From assembly GCA_047967505.1 (NCBI GenBank), contig CM106541.1: a stretch of 64,000 nucleotides of DNA; one strand, given 5' to 3'. How positions within the stretch are numbered: position 1 is the first letter of the stretch; each line of letters starts with the position of its first letter. Under the pieces are notes generated by a model. It was not told the origin of the DNA and made no database searches. It worked only from the letters and a program-made list of their open reading frames with translations. The position numbers were made by a program, and so were the translations under genes. Of the stretch, positions 21,718-33,499 are shown one piece after another. The DNA comes from Dipteris shenzhenensis (lineage: Eukaryota > Polypodiophyta > Polypodiopsida > Gleicheniales).

Positions 21718-22856
21718 GGTGCAAGAAATGTACTCAAAGTGTCGTGAAAATCTCTGTATAAATCAACTGCAAATACACTGACTGTGCCAAGTAAAATCTC
21801 TGAACCGTTGGTGAAGATAGAACTACAATATATAAATTATGATCTGTATTACAAGGCTTGTGGCAATGATGCTGAGAATAGCCAAGAGGCTTTACAAGGC
21901 TGAAATGATGTGCACAATGCCGTGAAATAGCCGTATAGGCTTTACAATGGTGGCATGTGTGTGTGAAATCAAATGCTATCTACCCACTGAACAATCTCCA
22001 ATGCCTCTGAACTCTGAAGTTTGCTCACTGAACTGATGAACATCAAGTTTCAGGTAATGTAATGATGTGAAACTATATGTGAGCGTATGGACTGACTCCG
22101 AGTAGATATTAGTCGAGAATTTCGGGCATGGCTTAGATTGGCAACTTGGGGAAATTCAAAGCGTCCCCTCTATGGTGATCTAGTCTACTTTGATCTAGAT
22201 CTATACCAACCGTCGATAGATGAAAGAACAACAAATAATTCCTTTTCTTTTGTTCTTTTTAAGTTTTGGGTCAGATGCGTCGATGTAGAGGCAGATGTGT
22301 GTGTAGGAAGTGGTTCTGTCGGCAAGGCTAAAATGTGTGTAACTTGCACCGAAATGTGAGCGTGATGTGACGAGCGCGTAGTAGTTGGATCTTTTAACCG
22401 AGAATCCGAGGCCTCTCCTCTTGCGAGAGTCACTTGAGGATATGGAGCCCAAGGTAGCTGAAATATGTTATAGTCTGAAGTCCCTTTCTCTCAAATGAAG
22501 CCAACTTGTATGTGAGGTTTGCCTCTCACTCTCTTTGGAAACGGAATGGACTCTATTTGCCTCTCTCCCTATATCTCTCTCTTAGAGTACAAGGAATGGA
22601 GGGAACAAGAATTCTTCGATACAATCTCTCTCGCTTACAAGAATGATATCTCTCTCTCTTTCTCGCTTGAAACTATCATAAACACTCAATAAATGAATGA
22701 AAATGTCTCAAGAATGATGGAAATATCCTCTCAATGCAATGAACGAAAACTTTTCTCTATGGAAGTGCTCTCACAAGAACACTCGAGAAGCTCTCAATCT
22801 CTCAATAAATCACACTCTCTCATACGGATTGCAATGCCTCAGCGGAAGGCAAGGGA
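21718..22856 (-). other. Untranslated leader of copia-C, minus copy
   Basis: The stretch between PBS and gag has no coding signal. Its gag-proximal part, up to about 22375, is similar to 51780-52433 on the plus strand. Confidence 0.75.
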
Positions 22857-22868
22857 GCTCTGATACCA
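22857..22868 (-). promoter_or_regulatory. Primer binding site of copia-C, minus copy
   Basis: The minus strand reads TGGTATCAGAGC directly after the LTR. Confidence 0.93.
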
Positions 22869-23127
22869 TGACAAATTATGAAGAGGGGAGATGAGAAGAG
22901 TGGAGATGAGGAGAGAGGGCACAGCTAGAGAGCACACCACAAATGACTAACTGTACATTAGATTTAGTTGAAAAAATATAATATATATACAAACCCATTT
23001 AGGGTTAGGGTTAGGGGATCTAACCCTTTCCTTTATAGGGCTCTATAAGGTTAGTGCTATGCACATATGATCACATGATGGTGCTATGCACACATGATCA
23101 CATGATGTTGAGCGTGAACTCTCAACA
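22869..23127 (-). repeat. LTR C, 5' LTR of the minus copia-C
   Basis: On the minus strand it begins TGTTGAGAGTTC and ends TTTGTCA. It contains a telomere-like run (plus strand TTAGGGTTAGGGTTAGGGG, 22999-23017) next to a TATATATAC box. It resembles 25054-25310 and 56335-56591, with more differences than those two show to each other. Confidence 0.93.
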
Positions 23128-23639
23128 GGACTAGGGTTAGGTCTTAGGTTAATCATGTAGTTAGGAATGTTTGACCCAAATAGGAACTAACCTAGATCTT
23201 CCTAAATTTGTTATAGCAACTTCCTAAATTTGTTTGACCCAAATAGGAACTAACCCAAATCTTACTAAATTTGTTTTAGCAACTTTATTTATTGGAAGTA
23301 CTTAGTACCTACCCCCTTAGCCTTGCACAGCAAGCAGTAGAAGAGTAGCAGGAGCAACAATAGTAGATGGTGAGTGATCAAGGTAAAGGTTCGGAGGAGG
23401 GCCAGAGTGGTATCACCACCTTGTTTTGTAATGGGTTTTTGTTTGGGAGTTCCTCCTCCTTTTTTGCAATACAAGTTGGTTGTTTTGCTTCTTTTTTTTT
23501 ATAAAAGTAGCAACAAAATGCCAGTTAGAGAACCACAAGTTGGCATTAGAAAAAGCGGCATACGAAGAACAACTACAACCACCAATAACTAAATCTTAGG
23601 GAATCAAGTGGAAACAATATCGAAAAACCTCCTCAAAGA
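23128..23639. other. No gene seen
   Basis: Contains a short duplication (AACTTCCTAAATTTGTTTGAC-like phrases near 23170-23260) and otherwise no recognised sequence. Confidence 0.4.
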
Positions 23640-24720
23640 TTGCAGCAACCATGGAAATCTAAGTTCAATGATTTTAAAATTTTCATGGATGACCGTTGTG
23701 AAATAATATTTGATCGATACCATTACGTATTTATTTAGTGTGTCTTTACAAAAGGGCCACGTCTAGTGGCAACCTTTATGCCCAGGGATGAATGAGCAAG
23801 ATCTAGAGATGGGTTTTCAATCATTCTCTCACATGTTTGGCTTGAAAGGACATTGTGTAACATCAAACAAAATCCCTCTGAACTTGCAGGAACTCCACAA
23901 ATCAGGGAGGACATTTTGTTGTGAAGATCGCCCTAGAAAATCCTTTTGGCTAGATGTGGTGGTCCGCCCTGGTGAAAGATTGTCATAAGCATGACAAGGA
24001 ATGTGATGTGTGTCGACCAATTACCCCTATATTGCCCCTCCTTTTTGAGAAATGTGTATAGATTTTGTGGGGGCCAATTTCGCTAGCCTCTTCATCAAGG
24101 AAGAGGTACATCCTAGTAGGTACTGAATGCTTTACAAAATTGTCAAAAGTAGTGGCCACTACAAAGAGCAATGCAACTACAGTGGCAAAGTTCTTCGTCG
24201 ATCAAATAGTGTCTCAATTTGGAGCACCCAAGAAATAGTCATTAATTGTGGAACACATTTTATCAATGAATCGATTGGAGGAATTGTTGAGTGACTCTCA
24301 ATTGTGCATGGACTTGTTATGCCATGCAATCTTAAGGCCAATGGCTATGTTGAGAGTACCAACAAGGTCCTGAGTGCGGTTCTTCGAAAGATAGTTAATG
24401 CAACTTGTTGGCATTGGGACCAAAAGATATTATGAGCAATGTGGGTGTTCAACCTAATGTATAAGAAAGGCATATGCTATACTTCATAGTTCATGGTGCA
24501 TGGCATTGAATGCATACTGCCCATCAAGTTTGAGATTCTGGTGCTTCAAATTACACTAGAATATACCTTAGGAGAACCAAGGGAAATCAAATAAATTAGG
24601 CTCCTCCCTTCAAGTGCAAATCAACGTAATGCTTGAAGGACCCTTCATAAATTGAGAAAGGCTCCTACCATCATTGAAGTACTGTGTGATGACTTGAGAG
24701 GGGCTCCTCTTAGGTAGCAG
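23640..24720 (+). pseudogene. Gypsy integrase remnant
   Basis: Broken frames on the plus strand give CHKHDKECDVCR (zinc-binding part), then FVGPISLASSSRKRYILVGT, FFVDQIVSQFGAPKK, a decayed GTHFINESI stretch around the second catalytic Asp, and KANGYVESTNKVLSAVLRKI around the catalytic Glu. Many stops interrupt it, for instance after CV at about 24060 and KK at 24235. The wording resembles integrases of the Tat-like gypsy branch. It ends before the copia-C sequence at 24960. Confidence 0.75.
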
Positions 24721-24959
24721 CAATAACTTGGATGAGGAGAGGTTATGCTATTTGCATGGCCACCTCTCTTCATGCTTCTAGTGTTGTATTGTTTGCTAGC
24801 ATACCATATGTGTTGTAATAGACCAAGACAACCTATTAGATGTACTCAATAGATATAAATATTCCAAATTCAATATTTCCATTGAGGAAGATCTCTTTCT
24901 CTAGTATGATAAAAGTCACAAAAGTAACATTTCTTATGTGACTAGCTCATGCTTGTAGG

Positions 24960-25622
24960 CTTTGATGGAATGTAATGCTCAGTCCTTCTTCGATTCCCCA
25001 GAATCATCATTTTGAGGGAAGGCCTACTTCATGATGTTGATCTTGAGGGAAGGTGTTGAGAGTTCACGCTCAACATCATGTGATCATGTGTGCATAGCAC
25101 CATCACGTGATCATATGTGCATAGCACTAACCTTATAGAGTGCTATAAAGGAAAGGGTTAGATCCCCTAACCCTAACCCTAAAAGGGTTTGTATATATTC
25201 TATTTTTTCAACTAAATCTAGTGTACAGTTAGTCATTTGTGGTGTGCTCTCTAGCTGTGCCCTCTCTCCTCATCTCCACTCTTCTCCTCTCCCCTCTTCA
25301 TATTTTGTCATGGTATCAGAGGTCCCTTGTCTTTTGCTGAGACATTGCGATTCTTGAGAGTGTGAGAGAGATTGTGAGATTGAGAGTTCTCTTGAGTGTT
25401 CTCCGTGAGAGTCCACTTCCGGTGAGAGATCTTCATCCGTCCATTGAAAGAAATTTCCGTCATTTGTTCTTGAGAGTTTCATTGAGAGATTCATTTGATT
25501 CTCTATTCCGTTCATTCTTCCGTGAGAATGAGTGGTTCTTCATAGTGTGAGAGATCCTATTGTTTGAGAGAGAGAGTCTGAAGCTCTACTGGTTTTGAGA
25601 GAAAGAGAGACGAGAATTTCTG
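24960..25622 (+). mobile_element. Lone LTR C with PPT on the left and PBS plus leader on the right
   Basis: About 95 bp of copia-C 3' interior (24960-25053, matching 56245-56334 almost exactly) leads through a polypurine tract into LTR C (25054-25310). TGGTATCAGAGG (25311-25322) and about 300 bp of leader follow. The LTR therefore serves as 3' LTR to the left and 5' LTR to the right. That arrangement arises when tandem elements recombine, or when a one-LTR circle is opened. Both internal regions are otherwise missing. Confidence 0.75.
25054..25310 (+). repeat. LTR C
   Basis: 257 bp. It differs from 56335-56591 at about one position by eye. It starts with an inverted repeat (TGTTGAG ... CTCAACA), carries two copies of a GTGATCATxTGTGCATAGCAC unit, a telomere-like CCCTAACCCTAACCCTAAA (25165-25183) and the TATA box GTATATATTC (25191-25200). 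Confidence 0.95.
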
Positions 25623-26219
25623 CAACTCTCTACCCTTTGCCTCCCTCGTCATAGTGCTCCTCTCCAATTTCCTGAGCCTCCTCTCCATCTTCTCATTTTT
25701 CGCCACCAGCCTCTGCACAGTGTCCTTCAAATTTTCTATCTGCGCGTCTTTCTTCCGCAGCTCCAGCTTCAGAATCCTCACGGGGTCGCCCTCACTGCTC
25801 CGCGCCGCCTTCAACTCGTTCGAATCCAATGGCGAACTCCTACATATGTGTCCATCCACAAAGCTGGCGCACCCCACCTTGTCCCCCGCTTTCTTCCACT
25901 GGTAATTGAGCTTGAGCTCCGAAAGCCTTTTCAGTTCAAGGGCCACCGCCTTATCGACAACATACAACTTGTCCGGATGGTAGGGTGATTGCGCAGACTG
26001 CAAGTGAAGGTATGCCTCTTTCAGGGAGGAGACCGTCGCGAAGGTCTCCCCTAGTAAAGCCTCCAAACTCCTTACTTTCATCGCAAGCTTCTCGGTGTCT
26101 CGAGAAAAACTGAGGCTTCTAGCGTGCTGAGTCTCTCCCATCTCTCTGGAGGTGTCACTACTACCTTCAGAGTGCATGGTATCACTTGCGACAGATGGTT
26201 TTGACGCCTTGGCGGCTTT
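25557..26219 (-). pseudogene. DUF641 (GIL1/IRKI-like) gene fragment, antisense
   Basis: A minus-strand frame (ATG at 26177) encodes KVRSLEALLGETFATVSSLK, then AYLHLQSAQSPYHPDKL and ELKRLSELKLNYQWKK. This matches the DUF641 N-terminal domain of plant GIL1/IRKI proteins, known for roles in gravitropism and light signalling. A coiled coil follows (KLELRKKDAQIENLKDTVQR). The C-terminal conserved half is missing: the last 17 or so residues before the stop at 25557 come from the adjacent copia-C leader. Upstream, the frame continues from AAKASKPSVASD back to a TTTCGTGTAG at 26220, a possible 3' splice site. So this may be one exon of a host gene or a captured fragment. No full gene remains. Confidence 0.75.
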
Positions 26220-26720
26220 CTACACGAAAGCACTCGAGTGACGCGAACACATACCGCGCGATATTTTGTTGGTAGGGAAGAGGAAGCTGTGATTCTGTGA
26301 CAATTATTCAATCAACTCGTTGTAAGCTATGCAAATTCCCCTTGATCGGTTTCAAAATTCATCCACAGGATCCGACACGGCATCAACAACAAAAATCCAC
26401 ACTTCAAACAGCCCTCCAAGCCTCTTCGTCGAGCCATCAACTCCTACAACAATCCCTAAGCAACGTTCGGGCTCCAGCCTCCCACCGTGACCTCCAACAC
26501 GAGCAACGACCAAAGCCTCTAAGGCTCACAGCCACCACGTGACAACAGCCGTGACTCCCGACGGACCTCCAGCAAAGCCTACTCAGCCTCTATGCTAACG
26601 CTGTCACCTACAATGTCTCCTTCATCGGCTCCTTCCAAGCGCAATCCACGCCTTAGTCTAGCACTCCAGACGACACAGTTCAACCAAGCTTCTCTGTGCA
26701 TAGGGTTAGTTGGTGAAACC
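26220..26720. other. No gene assigned next to the DUF641 fragment
   Basis: The stretch is more GC-rich than its surroundings and rich in CCTCC/AGCC words. Short frames on the plus strand lack domains. It could be the former 5' region of the DUF641 gene. Confidence 0.35.
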
Positions 26721-26724
26721 CCGT

Positions 26725-26835
26725 GATGTTTTCATAGATGCTTATTCTGGCACTCATCTCCCCTTTGAGAGTTGTGTGTTACAGTCTAAGTTTAGAGATG
26801 TTTTCAAGAACTTAGTCTGGCACTCAACTGTCCCT
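26725..26835 (-). repeat. Reverse-oriented relatives of the 79-bp repeat
   Basis: Two imperfect copies read, on the minus strand, CACAACTATCAAGGGACAGT and then GAGTGCCAGACTAAG, as at 8802-9030. Confidence 0.8.
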
Positions 26836-26883
26836 TGATAGTTGTGTCACTCATGGCTCATCTTTTGTGGTGTGATGTTCTTG

Positions 26884-27035
26884 ATTGGACATATATGTCA
26901 CCTCAAGGCTTGACATCAATTCAATTGGTTGACGGCCATGCTCATAGCTCAGGTCATTGATTGAACAATATGTCACCTTAGGGCTTGACACCAATTCAAT
27001 TGGTTGATGGCTATGCTCATAGCTCAACTCTAAAA
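26884..27035. repeat. Two-copy tandem repeat of about 75 bp
   Basis: Both copies hold ATGTCACCT, GGCTTGACA, CAATTCAATTGGTTGA and GCTCATAGCTCA in the same order. Confidence 0.85.
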
Positions 27036-28559
27036 GTAGTCTAAATCTTGGCTCTCCATAGAGGAATGATTGGAGCCTTCACCACACAACAATCATGAGA
27101 GCCCTGCTTGTTTTGGCTCCTTGGCTTAACTTGGTTGAAATACAAGCACTAGTTCTCTCTAGTTCTTGACATAATACTTGGATGTTGCCTCTCTTCTAGT
27201 GAGGCTAGGTCCTTGTGCTCTTTGCTGTTAGGGGCTACCCACCACTCTACCCTACCTCAGTGTAAATGTTCCTCTTGCATGGCCACATATCTTTGTCACA
27301 CGTTTTGAGCATGTTTAGACATTGGCTATATCTCCAAGTATCCTACAGATGGCTTGACTACACTCCACTCCTCCCTCCACCCTCCTCCCTGCCCCTCCCT
27401 CCCTCCTCCTTCACGCCTATAGGGTCACGCCTATAGGATGTGATCCTCCTCCACACCTTCTCATCCTCCTCCTACACACCTTCTCCTCCTCTTCCATGCC
27501 TACTCCTCTCAAGTGCTTGTATGGACATGTTATAGGAGAAAGTGCGAATTTCACATCCCTATGTTGCATTTGTTCTCAATTAAGCAAAAGGTAGGATTAC
27601 AATGGGAGATTGCATTCTCTCTTATAACCAAAATCTAGTCCCCAATTGCAACAAGAAGGATACAAAGTGGGATCTTATGTTGTCCATCCGATTAGAGAGA
27701 GTACACACATGTACTTTATGTGTGGAGCCTTGCATACTTTATATGCTATTATATTTTCATCTTGTTTATGCTTGGAATATGATTCCACAAGAAGAATTTG
27801 CACGTTCAATTGTAGGAGCTGAGGAGTTTCTTTCAAAGATGGGATTCCATGGAGGACATGTGAAACTTAAGGTGGACAAGAAAATGTCTTGGGCAACACA
27901 AAATTATCCTGCTAAAGCATCCATGGATGAAGCAAAGGCAATGACGTTTTAATCCAATCACAATAATACTGAGAAATAAAAACATACATTGTATCAAAGT
28001 ACCCTACCTTGTGTAAATGCATGACCAACAAAGCTTCACATCCTCAAATACTGACTTTGAGAGCAAAAGTGTGGCCAAGTCTCAATGCATTGATAAAATT
28101 TGCCTTGCCAGGGTCGAATCGATGAGATGTATTATGACAGGTTTAGGATGGCCTTGAAAGAGTTTATGCAATTAATGGTGGAAGCATGGGGATAGTTGCA
28201 TATTATGCATTAGCGAGTAATCCTGTCACCATCACAATCTTTAGTACTTTCTTTATTAAAAGTTTTGTTACTAAAATGATGTTTAGCATGTCATTATCTA
28301 TGCACATGGACCATGGTTTGTATAGAAATGGGGGCCTCTATCCATTAGGAATACACAAGGGATGGAGAAGTCACACTATACACTATCATGCCAGGTCAGC
28401 ATAGTTTATGAACTCAAGCCATGGGGAGGCATTGCATGAGATGTTTGATTGGTTTTTCAAATGTTTATTAGGTAGGACTCTAAAGTCTAAAAAAGAAAAG
28501 GCATCAGAACTTGCAAAAGCAATTCATATTGTATCAAAGAGTAGAAGGCGTTGCACACA
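27036..28559. other. No recognised gene; one unassigned open frame
   Basis: A plus frame at 27602-27952 ends PQEEFARSIVGAEEFLSKMG and AKASMDEAKAMTF. Another short one at 28186-28404 ends YPLGIHKGWRSHTIHYHARS. I do not recognise either. Neither has clear codon or domain support. The right edge borders the gypsy remnant. Confidence 0.35.
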
Positions 28560-31500
28560 TTGGTTGTAAAGAAGGATTGACATGATCTCATGAGGCACAT
28601 CTTCTTAAAACCTGGTCCTTGCCCATCTTGTATAGTTATCCTGCAATGAGTTGATAGGGTGCAACTTTTAAAATTAGTTTTATGGCATCCACTGCTTTCA
28701 TTTCAGGGGTTGGTCTTCCTGCCATTAAGTACCCAATTATATCTACACACCAATCTGGAAGAGCATCTATCTGAAATAGTGTGGCATCTGGCAAGTCATC
28801 TTCTACTCCAGTGGCTTCTTCTCCCGATTTGACACGGGACATGTGATCGGCACTGTAGTGTTGGGCACCTTTGCAGACCACTTTTTTGAAGTTGAATTCT
28901 TGAAGCAAGAGGAGCCATCTAGTTATTCTTCCTGTTATACACAGACAGTTCACAAGATAAATCAATGCTTGATGGTTGGTGTAGGAGACAAAATCATCTG
29001 CCAATATATAGTATCAAAATTTCTTAACACTATACACCATTGCTAGGGCTTCTCTTTCTATGGTGGTATAGTTGATCCCCACATCATTAAGTTGTCGACT
29101 GGCAAAGTAGAATGGGTAGTCTTTCTTATGTTCACCAGGTTGGCAAAACACACTTTCAATTGTATACTTGGAGCAATCAGTATGAACATGAAAATCAATA
29201 TCCCAATTGGGAGATATATGGGTGTTGTGATTACGCGCCACTTTAAAAGCTCAAAGGATTGGTTGCACTCTTCTGTCCACCATAAGAATTCCACTAATAA
29301 TTTGGAAAGTGGTTTGGCTATCATGGCATACCACAAGATAAATCTTCTATAATAGCCGACATGTCCCATAAAGACCTGTACACCTTTGGAATTTGTAGGA
29401 GGAGGAAATCCCACGATGATTTTGATTTTGTCCAGGTTAGTTGCAATCCCATGTTAAGAAATGATGTGTCCCAAAACAACTCCATAGGTGACCATGAACT
29501 GGCATTTTGTTGGATTTAGGGAGATGCCATACTCCCTGCATTTGATTAAAACTGCTTCAAGACATTTGAAGTGGTCTTTTTTGTTAGAGTGGATGCACAA
29601 ATCATCCAAGAACACCTATAGAAACTTATTCAAAAATGACTTGAAAGTTGTGAACATGACTCTCTGGAATATGGCCGGGGTATTACAAAGGACGAATGTC
29701 ATGACTCTATAGACAAATATACCCATTTTGTAGAAAATGCTATTTTTGATTGGTCAACAGGAGAAATTTACACTTGGTTATAGCCACTGAAGCCATCCAA
29801 GAAGCTGTATATCTCAGATCCTGCCACCTTTTCCAACATTATTTCTATTAAGGGTAGGGGATAGTGATCCCTGATTGTGGCGGCATTCACATTCTTTAAG
29901 TTAACGCATATTCTTAGCTTCTTGTTGCGTTTAGGCATGATGACGATGGGCGAAACCGAATCAGTGTGCTCTATCTCATAGATGAATCTGACATCTAGGA
30001 GTTTTTCCAGTCTGTCATAGACCATGGTGCCATATTTTGGATTTGTTCAATAAGGTCCACATATCTTAGGGTGGGCACCTTCCCTAATAGGTATTGTGTG
30101 TACTGCCACTACAGGTGAAATTCCCTTCATTTCCTTGTATGACCATGCTAGGCAGTCTCAGTATTCCATTAGGAGTGCTTTGAGCTTTTTTTATCTTCTT
30201 GTGTAAGCTGTTTTCCAATGAATACTAATTTATCTTCCTCCCCTACAAGGGTGAGGTTTATTGTGCGAGTTTTGGCCGGTCCCTCATAGATTGGAGTCTC
30301 TCCAATATTATTGGTTTCTTGCACATTAGATTCTCTTACTGGTCTTGGCATTGCTATGGGGACACTATCACTTATGTAGTTCTTGAAGTATTGGTCTCTT
30401 ACTAGTGGAATTGCTATGGGGCACTACCACTTGTGTAGTTCGTAAAGTACTTTGGCACCTCTCAAAGATCAGCCTCTGATGGTGTTGAACTAGCTTGACA
30501 TGTGCTATGGGTATTGGGTGGCATAGTATCTTTAACCAATTCTTGAGGCTCTTGTGGACTTTCTTTTTCTGAAGTCTCATTATCAAGCTTCATCCACACA
30601 TGTGGCTTATACTTTCGAATCTTCTTATGTTGGGAACTGAGGGGTAACTTCTCCATTGGCAAAGTATTCCCTCGTTTGCTGTGCATACTCCTTCAACTCC
30701 ATCATGGGACCATTCAAGAGGAGGTGGATCAGATTTTGGGGGAGCTGTCTTGGTAAGATACAACTCGACGATCCTAGTTTGGACGCATTTGAACTCATTG
30801 AAGTGTGCGGCCTTGGCTTTGCGGCAATATCCTCCTTCAACTTTCTTGCGAGATCTTCTGCTATTATTCAACTTTAGAGTTTCAACTTTGGGAAGTTCGA
30901 TTGCCATTAGGGCATGGAGAATAGCTAAGTCATTATCAAAGACATGATCTTCAAATTGAGCATTTTCAGCCTCTGTTTCAAGGTCCCAAGGAAAATCTGA
31001 GTCCTTATTATCATGGATAACTTGTTCAGATTCACCATTCTAGTCAAGGTCAACCATAAAGAATGGCACCTCTGGATCAATTAGTTCTTCATGTGTGAGT
31101 GGAGGATTTACCTGCATGACCTTAGCATCAATTTGCGAGAAGATGGGATCTAGTGAATGGTAGTTGTCAATGGTCGCCAATGCTTGGATCCAATTATTGA
31201 CATTGCTTTGTGTATCGTCCGCTATGGCATGCTATTGCAGGGGGGCTGATTTGCTTGAGATCGTCGTTAAAGAGGTTTCATCCAACGCTCTCGGCACAAT
31301 TGGTTTTATTGCTCCTGTCCCCACATTGACTCTTATTGCGATTTTGGATTGTCAATCTATCAGTTCCCCAATCATGGAGGACTGATGCTTCACGCAACCA
31401 AGGATGTCCCAACAAGATTTGATAGGATTTCTTGGGGAGATCCAAGATTGTGAATTGAAGAGAAAAGTGGACTCCTATGACTTTTGTTGACACTCCATTC

Positions 31501-33098
31501 ACTATTCCCAAGGGCTTTGCATGTGAATCATCTGCAAGGCGTATGTTGAAATTAGCCTTTTGCATTGGTGGGAGACCCCATTCTTCATAGAGCTCCTTGG
31601 ATAGGTCATTCACACCTGCTCCACCATCCACTATGGCTTGGACTTCATCATATTCTTTATGGATCAAAGGCACAGTGATGTTGAGTATGTCATCTCTCTC
31701 ACCAATCTACACAAGGATATCTTCTATGTCTTCCATAGGTGGAGGTGGATTTGCTACTTCAATCTATCTTTTGAAACTCTAGAGGGTGCGGCACCTTCAA
31801 GTTGGCATGGCGGCACATTATGTTGTGGATTTTGTTGCTGGAATAGAGGTTCAAGTACAATGTCAATACTCGGTGGGCCAAGATTGGATCTTGTGCTGCT
31901 TCTCAACCTCAAATTGAGCTTGCTCCATTTTCATTGTTGAATTGCCTGAAATCGAGCCTTCTCCACTTCTACATGAGGGTATGGAGCTTCTTTTATTTGA
32001 GTCTCGAGAGCTGATGTGGATGAGCTTGGATGCTCATTGCTTGGCGGAGGTAGAGGCACTTGTGCTTTCTTTTGAAGAGGTCATCTTGATTGAATTGGAA
32101 TATTAGGGCCCTTGGTGGCCTCTTTTTGTTGCTGTCGGGTAATTACATTCACAGGTTGTGATAATATGCTTGCTGGCCCTAGACTTTGATGGTCCACCCC
32201 AATAATGCCAATTGGGATGTCAAGCTTAGCCTCGTTGTGGGACCTTATTTTTCATGGGACAATCCATACATGCATGGCCAATGCCACAATCTCTGCCTCT
32301 GCATACATATGCAAGTGGCGCAAGGACGCTGATGACAAACCCTTCGCCTACAATGCATGCAAGGACAAGGTAATCTCGAACTGATAGCCAAAAAAGAAGC
32401 AGCAAATTACTTTGAGGTGATTAGATTTTTCCTCATAGAGCCTACACGCAAAAATTACTCTTTAGAAAACAGCCAGTGATTAGCTTTTTGGATGCTAGTA
32501 AAATGATTTGAGAGAGAAGAATACCTTTAGAAAGCAGTAAAAAGATCCTTCGTACTTCGTGTTCATTCTATTTTATTAACATGCTAACAGCTAGGCTCCA
32601 CAACCCTCCAAGTATGTGGAAGATGTACGACGGAAGAGTAGCGAGGCTACCACAATGAGGGCACTCCACGATCCGGTGATTCTCTCCACAACCATAGCAC
32701 TTGATTGGCGCTCAATATTTGTTGGTCCGAACTTGATTCGCATAGACCGGTATTAAACCTTCTACTCCTTCCACATAGTATACTGGGTACTCAGCTTCAT
32801 ACTCGAATTGTGAATCCACTTCCTCGGCTTGAAGTTGTTGTATTGGAACTGTCGGAGGAGCTGGATTTGGAGCTCTTGGATCTTTTCTCCTGAGTCGCCA
32901 ACGAGGCTTACACAGAACTTCATGCAGTTGTAGGTTGCAAGAGGCCCATGGATCGATTGACAAGCCAATGGATGGGAGGATTCGTGTGCATGAGATGTCA
33001 TCAAGTGTTCTAGAACTTTTTGAATGAACTACGTCTCCAGGAGCAAGAGTATGAGTGGTTCCATGCCTCAAAGGTATGATGAAGAAAAGAGATTGCAC
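28560..33098 (-). pseudogene. Gypsy polyprotein of the Tat/Athila-like branch, decayed
   Basis: Read leftwards from 33098: gag (33098-32712, with YPVYYVEGVEGL); a zinc knuckle CYGCGENHRIVECPHC (about 32700-32650); an apparent foreign stretch (about 32640-32350); a second cysteine-rich motif CRGRDCGIGHACMDC (about 32300-32255); an aspartic protease with AIVDGGAG and LLGHPWLR (31673-31278); RT with VNAATIRDHYPLPL and FLDGFSGYNQ (30025-29768) and VFLDDLCIHS (about 29600); RNase H with HTDCSKYTIESVF (29241-28636); and the beginning of integrase (LYKMGKDQVL, about 28625). Stops and frame changes are many. The RT wording (PLPLIExMLExxAG, FLDGxSGYNQ) points to the non-chromodomain branch. No LTRs found. 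Confidence 0.85.
32350..32640. repeat. Probable small insertion between gypsy zinc knuckles
   Basis: This AT-rich stretch separates two minus-strand cysteine-knuckle motifs that are normally close together in gag. It has no coding similarity. No terminal repeats or target duplication could be confirmed. Confidence 0.35.
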
Positions 33099-33499
33099 AG
33101 TGAGGCCACTAATCTTAAGGGTGACTCAGGTCACTTGCACAAGCTATGTTTGGTAGAGGAAGAGCGAGGAAGCACTGATCAAAGCATCGACTATAGAGGT
33201 CGATATGTTTTTCATAAGGACGATTTTGTCTATTTTTGAGATTGGTGATGAACATTTCTACATGGCAAATAAGCCGAGGTATGGGATGCTTTGTCCTCTA
33301 AATTGGCTTGGGTGAAAACATTGTAGACGTGCATTGGAACACCAACAACTGCTTGATTTTGTTTTGGTAGCTCTTGGTGGTTTTTGTGTGTTTAACAATA
33401 CGCAGATGGCTATAGTTCATGGCTTCAATGTTTGTCTAATAGGTTGATTTATGGAGGTCTATGCAACCAAATTGATTCTTTGATATGAAATTGATGCAA

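Noticed and set aside
22138-22359. 73-codon frame also seen reversed near 51826-52080
   Set aside because: It is in the copia-C leader and is shared because both copies carry that leader; no start or domain evidence.
27602-27952. 116-codon plus frame as a host gene
   Set aside because: No recognisable domain, no conserved neighbour, and surrounding decay; listed only as unassigned.
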